From Corynespora cassiicola (Eukaryota > Ascomycota > Dothideomycetes > Pleosporales > Corynesporascaceae), in assembly GCA_022059125.1 (NCBI GenBank), contig JAEUWY010000019.1, positions 434,001 to 498,000 on the forward strand: a stretch of DNA of 64,000 nt. The letters are read 5' to 3'. Positions 32,801-45,147 of this stretch are shown here, piece by piece; the stretch's first letter is position 1; each line of letters opens with the position of its first letter. A model generated the notes under the pieces. The model was not told where the DNA came from and ran no database searches. It saw nothing but the letters and a program-made list of their open reading frames with translations. The translations under genes were made by a program, and so were the position numbers.

Positions 32801-33270
32801 TGCTCATCGAACTCTTCTTCGCCGTCATCAACGAGCTCTACACGCTCTCGTCAGCTTGGACCCTCCGGCGCACGCTCCTCAACGCGGCTAAGACGTTCCT
32901 CTTGCGGCCGGGAAACCCGCAGCTTGCGTCCATCACGACGCTACTGCAGTCGACGGTGCTCGAGGACAACACGTCGGACGCGGGCGTGGCGTATCACGTG
33001 CGCAAGATCCGCGCCAACGCGCTGCCCACCGAGGACGAGCTCAAGGCTTGGCCCGCCGACATGGGTGCCGAGGAGAAGGAGAGGCTGCGCGTCAAGGCGA
33101 GGCGGCTGCTCGTCGATAGGGGCATGCCGCAGGCGCTGACGAGCGTCATGGGGCAGGCGGCGAGTGGGGAGGCGCTGGGGAAAGTTTTCGATGCGGTGCA
33201 GGAGCCGAGGGTGGCAAGGGGGGTGGTGTTTGGGTTGATGCTGCAGGGGCTGAGGGGGGTTACTCAGTGA
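29882..33270 (+). CDS. PXA-PX-Nexin_C membrane-anchored sorting-nexin-like protein
   Basis: Three exons: 29882-30465, 30513-31817 and 31869-33270; 1096 aa. The N-terminus is Pro/Ala/Asp-rich. A hydrophobic hairpin (about 80-107, LGACLAGLGVGTYLVLGRVG then LLLIGVVAGVVLH) should anchor it in the ER. The PXA domain (about 155-360) starts ELDYSDFRPETAAALTELT and includes YVKWWYAPILPGESSF and YNCKPAQTFLKQILAKVVLE. A coiled-coil/Ser-rich linker follows, then a PX domain (about 570-660; QVEYLIQIEP, ARKFTDFETLHEVLRR). The Nexin_C domain lies at about 920-1090 (LSEQETTVLIELFFAVINEL, AWTLRRTLLNAAKTFL). This order matches Mdm1/SNX13-type proteins that tether ER to vacuole/endosome or lipid droplets. No RGS domain is visible. 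Both junctions keep frame and restore conserved residues. Confidence 0.9.
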
Positions 33271-34649
33271 TGGAGACGGCGTTGGATGGAGATGTCTTCT
33301 TTTTTTTAAGGTGATGGTGAGAGTTGACCACTGCGGATGAGGAGAGGAACAGAGAAGACGAGAGAAAGAAGGGAGACGACACAACGGCGTTGCGGCTTCT
33401 TGAGCATATGCATATACCCGTGGATGCATTGATGGGTTTGGATTCGAAATCTGCTTACCGTTATGGTGTGGTATGCTAGGTTATGCTATAGTAGAATCCG
33501 ATACGATGTGATAGCGTAAGACATGGCAGTTAACGGAAAGAAAGTAAAAGAAAGCAACGAAACAAAGCAAAGATATCAAGGAAGGAAGGGAGGGAGGGAG
33601 GAAGAATCAAGGCTGTACAAGAAAAAAAAAAAGGAAAACGGGAATCACTTCGCTTCACTTTAATTCTCTTCGGGTTGGGTTGGGTTAGGTCGCGTTCAAT
33701 GGCCTGGGACGGAATGGAATGCAATGGCTTTGGTAGGATCCAAAGGGCGGAGTTTTATTCGGTTCGGTTCATGATACACACACACATATATGCACACATA
33801 CACGTAGTAGGCACGAGTTCTGTAGGAGGGGTGGGGTGGTGTAAGCTTTAGCACCAAGCTGAAGCTCGGGGAGAGAAGGCCAGACAGACGCGACGATGCA
33901 GCGATGCAGCGATGGAGAGGAAGGAGAGTGTACGGTAATAAGTGGACTAGCTTAGATAAATTAGCCTTGTAATTGTACGTACGCATGTACCTGGAAGATT
34001 CAAGAATATACGGATTATACATTTTCGTTTTTCTTAGCCCGACTAACCCTGACTGTTTTTTCTTATATGTTTATTGGGATGTTTGTGCCCACATTACTAC
34101 TTCCTCTTCTCCATCCACAAACACACCATACACCTCACCCCAACAATCACACAACGAAAACAAAACACACCACAAGTAATAACCCACAAGCCATGCATAT
34201 ACATGTACACATACTATTCATTAACTCATTACCACCAGCCTATCTAAACACCACCCATCCAGCGCATCATCCCTCGTATCCATGTCCATGCCGTGCTAGC
34301 TCATGCTCATGCTCATGCTCATCATGACAGCCATGCTCATCGAATGATGCCCGAGACATCATCATTGCGTTCACCCCTGCCCCTGCCCCATCCCATTCAT
34401 AAAAGAAGAAAAGGGAAAGAAACACTCAAGGAAACCACGCAAGGAAAAACACACGCAAAAAAATAAAACCCCCCTATCCACAATCCCCAACTCCAACTCC
34501 AACTCCAACTCCAATCAATATCAGTCCCCAACTCCAAGCAGACCCAGTCCAGATATACGGCATCGTCAATCACAAACCCCACCCATCATCTTCCAGGCCC
34601 CTTTTTCCGTGCAATGCACCTCATTCACTCATCACCTCCCATCAATCAA
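33271..34649. other. Intergenic region with simple repeats
   Basis: Lies between two convergent genes. Contains a tandem TCATGC run at about 34300-34322 and a CCAACT hexamer run at about 34486-34515. An A-rich tract follows 33620. No supported gene. Confidence 0.6.
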
Positions 34650-37600
34650 TCAACCAACCACGCTCTCCTCCTCCGCCATGCGGCGGAAATAATCCGGATC
34701 CTCGCCACCAGCGCCTACACTCTTTGCACCATCACCCTCCAATGCCGCCGTCGGGAGATCAGAGCCCACACCCGAGTCGCTGGGTGCAGCGTACAAGTGC
34801 GGGTTCTCCTTCATGTCCTCGCGGACGGCCTCAACCGCGCGGTTGACCTCGGAATCGGTGGGTAGACTCATCTCGGAATCGGCAGTCGCTGTCGATACCT
34901 CCGAAGCGGTAATCTCAGATGGTGCGGCGTCGGCTGGGACATCAGTCTCCGCATTTGCGGGAGCCTCGGATGCGGCTTCGGACGGAACAATGGTCTCGTC
35001 GAGAATGGCTGTAGGTTCGTCGTCCTCTGCGTCGGAGCCCTCAGATTCGGAATCGTTCAGCTCGCTACGCTGGTCTTCGTAGGTCAGGGTAGAGGGCGCC
35101 GCAGATGATCCATAGGAAACCCGACGGTCGACATCACTGCCAGTCATGTAGGACGAGCCAGAGTCGTACGTGTACTCGCTTCCCGGAGCGCCATAGCTGG
35201 AGCGGCGGCCGTCAACGCTCGGCGTCTCGCCATCTGCATAGCTCTCCGCGTAGGTCGAGATGCTGTGGCGGCGCTGGGTGCCGGCCTCGCTCTCAGCATC
35301 CTCCTGACCCTCCTCGGCAATGGAGGCATCGTCAGCATGAATCGACCGAGCATACGTCTGCTCCGTCTCCGTCTCATCTTCCTCGCCAAGTGGCTCGTTT
35401 TCCTTGTTGGCCACTACAGCACTGGGTCGACCACCCCACGAAATCTTCCGCATATTGTTGGTCTTGACGGAATGGCTGCGTTTGAGACCTCCATTCGATG
35501 TATTATTGCCAGCTGCGAGATAGCCCTGGGCGCCGCTCGGGGCATTACCACTGATCTGGCTCAGGGAGTGGATGCGGCGGCTGGCGGGGTTGGCTGGAGG
35601 GCCGTTGCGGCGGATGGCAGGGCGAGGCTTCAGTGCAAACGAAAGTCCATTGGCAGCAGCGCTGTTAGGTATCAACTTGGACGGGTCGCTGGGGTCGACG
35701 CTCATGCGCTTCTTGGACTTGTTCGGGCTCTTAGATCCACCTTTGGCAATCATCAGAGCGCGCGAGTGGTCCATGATGCCGTTGAGAATGCGGCGCTCCA
35801 GGGCATCGGCCTTGACATCCATCATATGCAGCTCTTCACGTCGAATGTCGAGAGCAGTGTGCAACGATGAAACCTCTCCAGTAAGGCGGACCTTTTGGTT
35901 AGCGAGATTCTCGCGCTCTGCCTGGAGAGCAGCAACAATGGCGAGCAGCGAGTCTTTCTCCTCCTTGAGCTCGATGATAGTCTGCTCCTTTTCTTCCTTT
36001 AGTTCGGCCATGACGCGCTCTTTTTCGCCGCGCAGCTCCTCCAGAACACGCTCTCGCTCCTCCTTGGATTCCTGAAGGGAGCGATCGCGCTCTTCCTTGG
36101 ACTCGAGCAGTGAGAGTTCGCGCTCCTCCTTGGCTTCCTGGAGGGCCCGCTCCTTTTCTTCCTTGAGCTCTTGGAGATGCTTCTCCCTCTCTTCTTTCAA
36201 CTCTTGCAGGGCCCGGGCCCGCTCTTCCTTGGCCTCCTCGAGAGCTCGCTCGCGCTCTTCCTTGGCTTCCTCCAGAACTCGCTCCCTCTCGGCCTTTGCC
36301 TCTTGCACAGCCTGCTCCCTCTCTTCCTTGGACTCTTGCAGGGCTTGATCCCTCTCCAATTTCGACTCTTGCAAGTGTCGCTCGCGCTCGTCTTTGAATT
36401 CTTGCACCAACCGCTCCCTCTCTTCTTGGGCCCGCTCACGCTCCTCCTTGAGCTCTTGAGCTGCGCGTTCCTTCTCCTCTTTGGCCTCCTGGATGATGCG
36501 TTCCTTCTCGGCCTTGAGGTTCTCGAGGTCAGCTTCGAGTTGCTCCTTTTGTGCCATGCGGCGCTCGACCATCAGGGCAAGCTCTTCGGCTTCTCGCTCC
36601 TTGGCCTCGTTGCCATCGGTGATTAGCTGAGTCTGCTTGGCGACGAACTCGGTGACTTCCGCAGCAGTAGCCTTGACCTGTGCATGGATTTCCTCGAGGC
36701 GTTCGAGCTGAGTGGTTGTTGTTGTAGTGTCTTCGGCATGGCCAATGAGCTTGTCTAGTTTCTCTTGGACCGGGGCGTCGTCGTACTTTTCCGGAAGTTC
36801 AATGGCAGGAGGTGGCGGCGGGAGCAATGCCGGAAGAGCAGAGAGCTGGCTGCCCAACTCCTCCGCCCTCGCCTTGGCTTCCTCATTCACTGTCTGAATG
36901 TGCTCATCCGCAGCTTCCTTTGCCTTTTGCGTGAATTCGTAGTGTGCCTTGACTAGCGCCTCAATCTCGTGTAGAGCAACCATGAACTTGGGGTGATACT
37001 CGGTGACATTGTCCTGAAGTCCAGTGAAAATGCTCTCAATATTCTTGAGCTCATCGCGAGTATGCGAATGCTCAGTCTTATCCTCGAGCTTCTGCTCGTC
37101 CAGCTTCGTGATGGTGTCATCAATCTTGCTGAAGACGGTAGCAGAGTCGGTAGACCACTTGTTGGTAGCATCTTCAAAGCGATCGTTCATGCCGGTGATG
37201 GAGGCGCCGAGCGTATCAATAGTGAGACGCAGCTCCTCAGCCATGGCCTTGGTGCTTTCCAGGATCTTCTCCTGCTCTTCAGTTTTCTCCTTCATCACCT
37301 TGGCAAGCTCGTCGGCCAGAAGCTGAGCATCGTCATACTTGGCCATGAGCGTGTCGAAGCGATCATCGACCTTGGAATTGAAGGCAGTAATTACGGCTTC
37401 CTTGGCCTCGTCATGCTTTTCTAGTTGAAGGGCAGACTTTTCGGCCTGGTCGTTCTGCAAGCCCTCAATCGATCCATGGGCGCGCTCAAACTCCCGAGAA
37501 ACAGTCTCCATCAGCTCCTTGACGTCTGCAGTGACATTGCTGCTTCCAATGGTCTCCTCGAGCGTCTTGAAAGACGCCTGCAGGCCCTCGATCGGCCCGC

Positions 37601-40600
37601 CTTCGATGAGATTGGTCTTGATATCTTCTCGGAATTCACCAAGAGCAGTCTTGACCTCCTCAAGGGCTTCGGAAAGGGCCTCGGCTTCCTGCTTCCTATG
37701 ATCAAACATCATCGAAGTGGTGTGAATGTCCTTTTCATAGCTCTCCTTGAAGTTTTCGTGGCTCTCGCGAAAGTCATTGACCAGTCCGGTGAGCTGCTCT
37801 ACATCCGCCTTGGTCGGAATCTCCTCGGGGTCGGGGATCTTCAATCCCTCCACCTTGATCTTCATTTCGTCGAGCAGAAGAGTGAGGGATTCAACGTCAG
37901 CCTTGGTAGCCCGGGGATCGGTCTCATCTGCCGTCTTGGCCGCCTCCTTCATCTCATCCAAGGCAACCTTGATATCGTCGGCAATGACCTGGACGACAGT
38001 GACGTCACCCTTGGTAGCACCCTCTTCTTCAATCTTCTTGGCGAGTGTGTCGAGTGCGTCCGAGGTGGTGCGGACTACCAATTCCACATCATCCAGGTTC
38101 TCCTTAGTGACGGCCGTTGCGGGATCAGGAAAGACAAACTCTTCAATCTTGGCCTTGACGTTTGACAACAAAGTCTCGATAGCGTCAGTGTCTTCCTTGG
38201 TGGCCATGCCTTCGATGGAGGGCACAGGGGTCTCCCGCTCCTGGAGTGCCTGTACAGTTCCGGCGAGTTCTTTGAGAAGGCTTTCGACGCTTGCGAGGTC
38301 TTCCTTGAGTGCAATGCTGGCAAGGTCCTCCTTGGTCGCAACGCTAGCAAGATCGTCCTTCATCACGACACTAGCAAGATCCTCCTTCATCGCGATACTG
38401 GCCAAATCCTCCTTCATCGCGACGCTAGCGAGATCTTCCTTGGTTGCAGTGCCTGGGGCTACAACCGGCTCCGGAGGAGGGGGATGGTTCTGGATATTTG
38501 CATCCATGGCCTCGACCTTGACCTGCAGCTGGCCCAGCATCAGCTCCATCTTCTCGATATCATCGCGCCGCAGGGAGTCGTTGACAATTTCTCGGCTGGT
38601 AGCCTGCTCAGGATCCTCAGCCAAGACAACTTCAGTACCGGCTGGGGCGGGCTCCTCGTCTGCTGCGGGCTCATCCTTGGACTCTTTGAGCTTCGTAATC
38701 TCCTCTCGCAAACCGGCAATGCCTTCCTTGAGAGTTTCGAGAATCTCATAGGAGATGGTCATATCGATTGGCTTCTCTGCGGCCTTGGTGACGTCGGCAC
38801 GGATACCCTCTAGACCCTCGTTCAAGTTGTCGATGATTTCGTTGGTAGAAGCAATGTGGCGTTCAGGGTTGTCGAGCTTCTTCTCTACGTGCGATCGGAG
38901 GTCATCCAAGCCGAGACGGAGGGCTTCCATAACTTCCTCGGCGTCCGCGCGAGAGCTCTGTCGGATCAGGCCATTTGATTGATGCACTTGCTCAAGTTCG
39001 CCTCGGAACGCCTCCAAGAGCTCTTCGTTGAAGTCCATGGACTTGGCGCTTGCCTTGATCTCCTCTAGGGCGATCTTGACCGTCTGGAGCATGTCGTCCC
39101 TCTCCGACGTGTCGTTGGACCGGACAAGGGCACCACCGATGCTCTCCTTGAGATTGTCAAGTCCTTCCTGGATGGAATTGACGCTGTCTTTGGTGGTAGT
39201 CTCATGTGCAGAGCGAAGACCATCGATGAGTTCACGCACAGCGTCAACTATATCGTCTTTGTCGGCTCCGTTTCCACGCACTAGAGCTCCGCCCAGTGTC
39301 TCGCGCAGGTGGTCAAATTCCTCTTTGAGAGTCGCCAGGATCTCATCGTTGTTGTTGGCAGAGGCAGTCTCGCCTAGGCAGGTTTGGAGGCCATCGAAGC
39401 CAGCCTGGAGCTTTTCCAAGATCTCGTCCTTGCTCGTGGTAGTATCTCCAAGGACGACTTCCTTCAGAGTGGTGAACTCTTGTTTCATGGCTTCATTGAT
39501 TTCCTCGTTGGAGTCTGCATCTGCATCACGCGTAGCGACTTGCGACTTGATGCCCTCGAATCCGGCATTTAATGCTTCAATGATCTCGCTCGTGTGTTTC
39601 GCATACGCAGTCAGCTTGTCGTTGAGCGTCGTCTCAATCTTGTCAAACTCCGTCTTAAAGTACTCGACCATTTCCGGTCGACGCCAGATGTCCTCATCTT
39701 GAGCACTCTCTGCGACATAGGATTTGACATCAACGCGGAGCTGTTCGAGTTCGGCGTGCAATTGGTCGACAATCTCGTCCTTGTTGGTGACATCCTGGGC
39801 CTTGTCAATGTAACCCTCGATCTGACCACGCAGGCTATCCAGGCCATCGCGCAAAGCATCCAAGACTTGCTCAGTCTCGCGACCATTGGCAGAAGAGTAA
39901 GACTTGAACTCGGACTGCATCTCGTCGAGCAAACCCTGGAGACGTTGCAACACCTCATCATCATGGCTTGCATCCTGCGCCTTGAGTGTGTCCACTGCAG
40001 TCTGCATGGCATCGATGAGATGCTCCTGGTCGATGTCGATTGATAGTCCTTCGCGCACTGCATTGGTGATCTCCTCCTGGGTCAAAGGTGCAGTGGGAGG
40101 CGCGTGAGGAACCAGAGATGGCTTGAATTCCTCCAGGCATTCGCGAACTGCCATCAACACCTCTTCTCGGATCTCGTTGGCTTCATTGATCGGTGGCGGG
40201 AGTTTGATGCTCTGGATGCCGTCCTGGATAAGAGCCTCGATTTCCTCCTTGGTGACGCTGCCAGAGCCGCGATACTCTTGCAGACCCTCGCGAAGACACT
40301 CCAGAATTTCATCGCGCTCCAGTCCATATTGCTCGATTTGGACATCTGGCTTGGACTCGTTCCATGCCTCGCGAATGGCGGCAATGATGGCTTCCTGGTC
40401 GACCTGGGAGGCTTGAATCTGCTGATCCATGCCGCGCTCGGCCAATGCACTCCTGACGACATCGTACACCTCGTTGGCGTCGACTGTGTTGCGGGTCACG
40501 TTGGAAGAAATCGACTGCCGCCTCCTCTCGCGCATGACAGTGTCGAGGTGCTCCTTGAGGTCCGCGAGGCCCTCCTGGATGATGGCGCCAACATCTTCGG

Positions 40601-42257
40601 TCGGCTGGTTGGGCTCTAGCGCTCTCGTGACTTCATTCTCCTCAATCTTGCGGGCAATGTCCTGGCCCATGCTGAGAACCTCCTCTCGGAGCTCTTGCAC
40701 CAAGGACTTGGTTTCGTCACTAACGCCTCCGGCTTCGGTTACACTGTCTTTGATTTTGCGCAAGAATTTGAGCATCTCCTCGCTGACAAAGTCGGCAGCC
40801 TTGGGACTGGTATAGGGTTTGCCCCCATCCGAGACCTTGTTAAGCGGGAATGCGTCTGATGTCGTCCGCGTCAAGGGACCAGTACCGGGAGACGCTTGGA
40901 AGGCCGCTGAGCCCGGTGGAGCGGGGGAACCGAAGGCATTGTTTGCAGAGCCTGACTTGACAAACTCAACGAGTTCAGCCACCTTCTTTGCCGTTTCGCC
41001 GTTGGCCTTGTCGACAAGCGTCTCGAGGTTGGCAATCAGGCGCTCCTGTCCGTCCTTGGTGACCATCTCGCGAATGATCTTTTCGAGCATGGCGACGCTG
41101 GCGGCGCCTTCGACCGAGTAGGGATTCGGGCTGCCGATGCGTTCGTCGAGGAAGCTGTTCGGCGAGGGTATTCGCGGGAGGCTAAAGGATTTCGTGGGTG
41201 TCATGTGTGGATCCTTGAAGTCGAAGTTACTACCCGTTCGAGACATTCCACCCGGGGTGCTTGCCGCTTGCTGAGCCTGATTTACCGTGTTAAGCAGATC
41301 CTTCAAAGACTTTCGGATATCCTCATCTCGAGAATTTGTGGCGTCCTTTAAACTGACCAGATCGGTAGCGTTGTCCTTGCTGCGCCTGCTGAGTTGCGAC
41401 ATGTCCTTCTGCAAGTTGGAGACTATGTTGGTGATGCTGGCCAACTGATTCGAAATAGCATCGAGCGACTCTGGCGCTGCGGGCGCGGCGGGAGGGGGCG
41501 ACTTTGCCGACGCCGAGTTGGTGACATCTGACAGAGGCGGGTCCATGATGTGCGGAGGAATCGTCATGTTCTGCAGAGCCATCATGGTGGCGGATGGATT
41601 GGTATTCTCGCCGAGGATGGCCTTTTGCAGGGGCCGCGTCGACGCACGCAGGGGCGCAGTGTCCTTGATGCCATCCCGGGACGGCGTGGGCGAGCCAAAG
41701 CGAGGGCTCTGGTCGCCGCCACTGCCGAAGTAGTCCTTTGCAGACTCCCGTGGTGGAGTTCCCCCTCGCGTCACTGGGCGCTCTGGAGACTTCTCTGGCG
41801 ACTTGTGAGTGTCGAGATAGCTCCGCAGATCGCGCACTCCGCTGGGCTGCAATGACTGCATGCGCTTGTGCGCGCCCTTGATCAGTGACCGCTCGGGGGA
41901 CCTCTGTGGCATGGGATTAGTAGTGTAGGAGCTCATGGGCAAGCTCTCGCGCGCCTTCTCTTCGAGTGCCTTGGCCGCATTGGCAATGGCGGCCGAAGTG
42001 TTGGGGCGTGTTGTGAGGTTGGGAGAGCCAGGATTCAGCGGCAGAGGCGGCGGGGCGCGCTCTGGGTCGGAGCTGTCCCACCTGCAAGCAGAGGGCCGAG
42101 GTCAGTGACAGGCCCAAACGAAAGCTGGGGAAGTGGGTACGGTGGGGAGAGGGAGAGGGAGATGGACGGACATTGGGATGTGGAGGCCTCCTGCGGAGAA
42201 AGACTGGCGGTGGCGGACAAGCTCTCGGTCTCGAGAGCTATCTCTGTCACTGGACAT
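34650..42257 (-). CDS. Giant coiled-coil repeat protein (2505 aa)
   Basis: Exons 42172-42257 and 34650-42081 join in phase 2 (M at the junction, then WDSSDPERAPPPLPLNPGS); first residues MSSDRDSSRDRELV. Residues up to about 290 are Pro/Ser-rich and disordered. About 300-2000 is almost continuous coiled coil built from diverged units of the type EI(L/V)EALREGL..L...(V/I). About 1250-1310 holds octapeptide repeats (MKEDLASV type). About 1880-2060 holds some 16 hendecads (KEERERALEEA type). The C-terminus (about 2150 on) is acidic and disordered. No ATPase motifs are visible. Related fungal proteins have been labelled chromosome-segregation-ATPase-like; that label rests on coiled coil alone and is from memory. 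A cytoskeletal or septal tethering role (as for leashin) is possible but unproven. The intron donor (GTCCGT) is weak. Confidence 0.85.
35964..36505 (-). repeat. 33-bp repeat encoding hendecads (KEERERALEEA type)
   Basis: About 16 consecutive 11-residue units such as KEEREQAVQEA, KAERERVLEEA, KEERARALQEL, KEERDRSLQES. Eleven-residue periodicity forms nearly untwisted coiled coils. The DNA copies are diverged, so the array is old or selected at the protein level. Confidence 0.85.
38285..38450 (-). repeat. 24-bp repeat encoding octapeptides (MKEDLASV type)
   Basis: Seven to eight tandem units with consensus (A/V)(M/T/L)K(E/D)DLAS, e.g. TKEDLASVAMKEDLASIAM. The DNA units are nearly identical, suggesting recent expansion inside the giant coiled-coil gene. 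Confidence 0.85.
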
Positions 42258-43078
42258 GTTTTGTGCAACGGGGGCGACTGCAAGCGCAAGATCCAAGCAG
42301 GATGAATATGTATGGTATGGCAGAAGAGAGCAGCGGAAATGGGGCCCGAAAGACGAGGTCCGGGGTCAATGGCAGCGTAGTGTCGTCAAGCGTCAAGATG
42401 CTTCAGCGATCCAGCGCGCGAGGGGTATAATGAGGTTCGTGATATCGTGTCGTGGGCTTGTGAGAGGGGAGGAGTCGACGTGGGATTAAAGGCGGGAGCC
42501 GTGTGTTGATATGTTTACGGCGCACTGGCCACCCGATGAGCTCATTGGCCGCGACAGCGCCAACACAGCGCCCGTCGCCCCGGCAGCCAAAACCAATACA
42601 GGCGCACCAGGGAATACCTGCTGTGCTGGCTACCTAGATGCACGCCGGCGGGCCTGGGCTTGGAGCAAAAAAGGTATCGGCTGGACCTGGTGTGCTGCCG
42701 TGTGCTGCCGTGCGCGCCGTGCGAAGCGTTGCAGCGGGCGCCCTGGGCGTGCCTGCCCATCTCTACACAGCGCCTTCCCCAGACGCGTCGGTGCGCGCGT
42801 TGCCGTGCCTACCGCATACAGAAAGCCAGCAGCCGCCAAGTCCCCGGCACGGCGGAACGTTGAGCCGCGCCCGCATCGATGCGCATCGTGAGCTTGAGCT
42901 TTCCGACCGCCCTCAGGTAATCGAACCACAGACCCCCGTACCATACACCCCATCCCCGCCATCTCGCCGCCCGCCCCTGCACGCCAGCCGCCGCTTCACC
43001 GCCTCCCTTGCCCCGAGCCCCGAACCCGTTTGCACCCTCCCTATCTCTCCTCTCTCCCGCCCAACACACGCCGTCGCC
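42258..43078. other. Divergent intergenic region, coiled-coil gene/RPN6
   Basis: 821 bp between two start codons facing away from each other. The RPN6 side (42900-43070) is strongly C-rich, as in many fungal promoters. No separate gene is supported. Confidence 0.55.
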
Positions 43079-44405
43079 ATGGCGCCCGTCGCAGAGAGTG
43101 GCAACCGGATAGCAGAGGCTCAGAAGCTCGCAAAGTCGGACCCCTCCAAGGCGGAGCAGATCTACAAAGAGGTCCTATCAACAAATCCCGGCTCCAACGA
43201 GGCCGCCATCAAGAGCTACGAGAGTGCCCTGGTGGGGCTGGGAGAGCTGTTCCGGGACCAGAAGCGGGTCGACGCCCTCGCCGAACTCGTCAGACAAACC
43301 CGCTCAGTGCTGTCGTCGTTTGCCAAAGCCAAGACTGCAAAGCTCGGTGTGTATCGATGATGGCCTTTATCCACCATGACACGTGCTGACGTAAACAGTC
43401 CGCCAGCTGCTCGAGCTCTTCACCACCATCCCCAACACCACCGACATCCAGATCGCCGTCACCAAGTCGTGCATAGAATGGGCCGTCTCGGAGCGGAGAG
43501 GCTTCCTCCGCCAGAACCTCGAGACGCGCCTGGTGTCTCTGTACATGCAGAAGCAGTCGTACTATGACGCCCTCGGCCTCATCAACAGCCTGCTCAAGGA
43601 GCTCAAGCGATTGGACGACAAGCTGGTGCTGGTCGAAGTGCAGCTCCTCGAGTCGCGAGTCTACCATGCCTTGGGCAACATACCAAAGGGCAGGGCTGCC
43701 CTGACATCGGCACGAACCTCGGCCGCCTCCGTCTACACCCCGCCGCTGCTGCAGGCCGGCCTCGACATGCAGAGCGGCATGCTGCACGCCGAGGATGGCG
43801 ACTTCAACACGGCCTTTTCCTACTTCATCGAGGCCATGGAGGGCTACCACTCGCAGGATGAGGCCCAGAAGGCGACGGCCGCCCTCCAGTACATGCTGCT
43901 GTGCAAGATCATGCTCAACCTGGGCGACGACGTGACGTCGCTCATGACGTCCAAGCATGCCATCAAGTATGCAGGGAAGAGCTTGGATGCCATGAAGGCC
44001 GTGGCGCGCGCCCACACCAATCGCAGCCTGGAGGAGTACGAGACGGCCCTGACCGACTACCGGCAAGAGCTGGGCAGCGATCGCTTCGTCACGAGCCATC
44101 TCCGGCGCCTGTACGACAACATGTTGGAGCAGAACTTGATCAAGGTGATTGAGCCATTTAGCAGGGTGGAGATTGACCACGTCGCCAAGATGGTTGGCCT
44201 CGACACGGTGCAGGTGGAGCGCAAGCTCTCGCAGATGATTCTGGACAAGGTCATCATTGGAGTGCTGGACCAGGGCGCGGGCTGTCTGATTGTCTTCGAC
44301 GAGTCGGAGCGGGACCAGGGCTACGACGCGGCGCTTGACACGATTGAGAAGCTGAGCAACGTCGTCGACGTGCTCTACACGAACCAGGCGTCGCTGCTCG
44401 AATAA
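43079..44405 (+). CDS. RPN6: 26S proteasome regulatory subunit Rpn6 (PSMD11)
   Basis: Two exons, 43079-43346 and 43399-44405, joined in phase 1 across a 52-bp intron; 424 aa, the family length. The TPR-like helical solenoid runs from about 5 to 300 (LAKSDPSKAEQIYKEVLS, TDIQIAVTKSCIEWAVSERR, FLRQNLETRLVSLYMQKQSY). The PCI domain covers about 300-395, with LRRLYDNMLEQNLIKVIEPF, RVEIDHVAKMVGL and VERKLSQMILDKVIIGVLDQ. The C-terminal helix closes it. Rpn6 braces the lid of the 19S particle against the 20S core and the ATPase ring, and is essential. The start MAPVAESGN is preceded by a C-rich promoter and a cgccATGg context. Confidence 0.96.
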
Positions 44406-45114
44406 GGAATGGCTCTCGGACCATGGGGCGCGCCGGGGCCGCCCAATGAGGAATTTGGAGCCATGTACTATATTAGCATTCCTAGGTAGACGGTTGGGCG
44501 CATTGCAGCAAGCATGACGACAGCCTATGATAACGCACCCCCTCCCCAGGACACCTTCCAGGGCCAATACCATGTTAATCTGTCCGCATTGTTTCCCCTG
44601 CACGATGCCGCGGGCGAGCCTCACCGCCCTCGCTCCCTCTCCGCTTCTACGTGATGTAGATGAAGCCATCAGCACGGCTGCGGTACCTGGACGTGGTGGT
44701 GCTGCGCGTCAGACGCGCCAAACAAGTCGATGATTTGTAGATATTAACCTGCCCCGGCTCGCCTGTTTCGAGTATGGTGGGCTGGCACAGAGCTTACCGT
44801 GCAGCAGTAGCCTCGGGAATTTTGGCTGCTAGCGCGCCTCAACCTCTTCTCTCGCCCTTCCAGAAGCCTCGCTCGGCTGGCCTAAAGGGATCCCTCTCGC
44901 CAGCGTCCCTCCACCGCGCGCCTTTGACTGCTCACTCTGTGAAACGCCAGGCCCGGGATCCGCCCGTCCCTCCAATCTCGCGGTTAGCAAGCTGGGTTCC
45001 GTCGAGAGGCTCTTCCAGCATCCAGTCCGGGTCTAGTGGGCCAGGCAGAGCACGGGTGGACCAGCCAGCAACGGCGCCAGTACCAGCAGCAGGAGCAGGA
45101 GTAGGACCAGACGG

Positions 45115-45147
45115 AGAAGAAGAAGAAGAAGAAGAAGAAGAAGAAGA
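45115..45147 (+). repeat. GAA trinucleotide repeat
   Basis: About eleven tandem GAA units; purine-only on the plus strand. Confidence 0.9.

Noticed and set aside
34813..42117. Many long plus-strand ORFs (e.g. 37747-38751, 39028-39702) opposite the giant coiled-coil gene
   Set aside because: They are antisense shadows created by the Glu/Lys/Leu-rich codon use of the real gene; they are Ser/Leu-rich with no motifs.
34650..42257. Firm assignment of the giant protein to leashin or SMC-type ATPases
   Set aside because: No Walker A/B or hinge for SMC, and repeat similarity alone does not prove leashin.
43290..44675. 461-aa minus-strand ORF opposite RPN6
   Set aside because: Antisense to a clear Rpn6 PCI protein; no family content.
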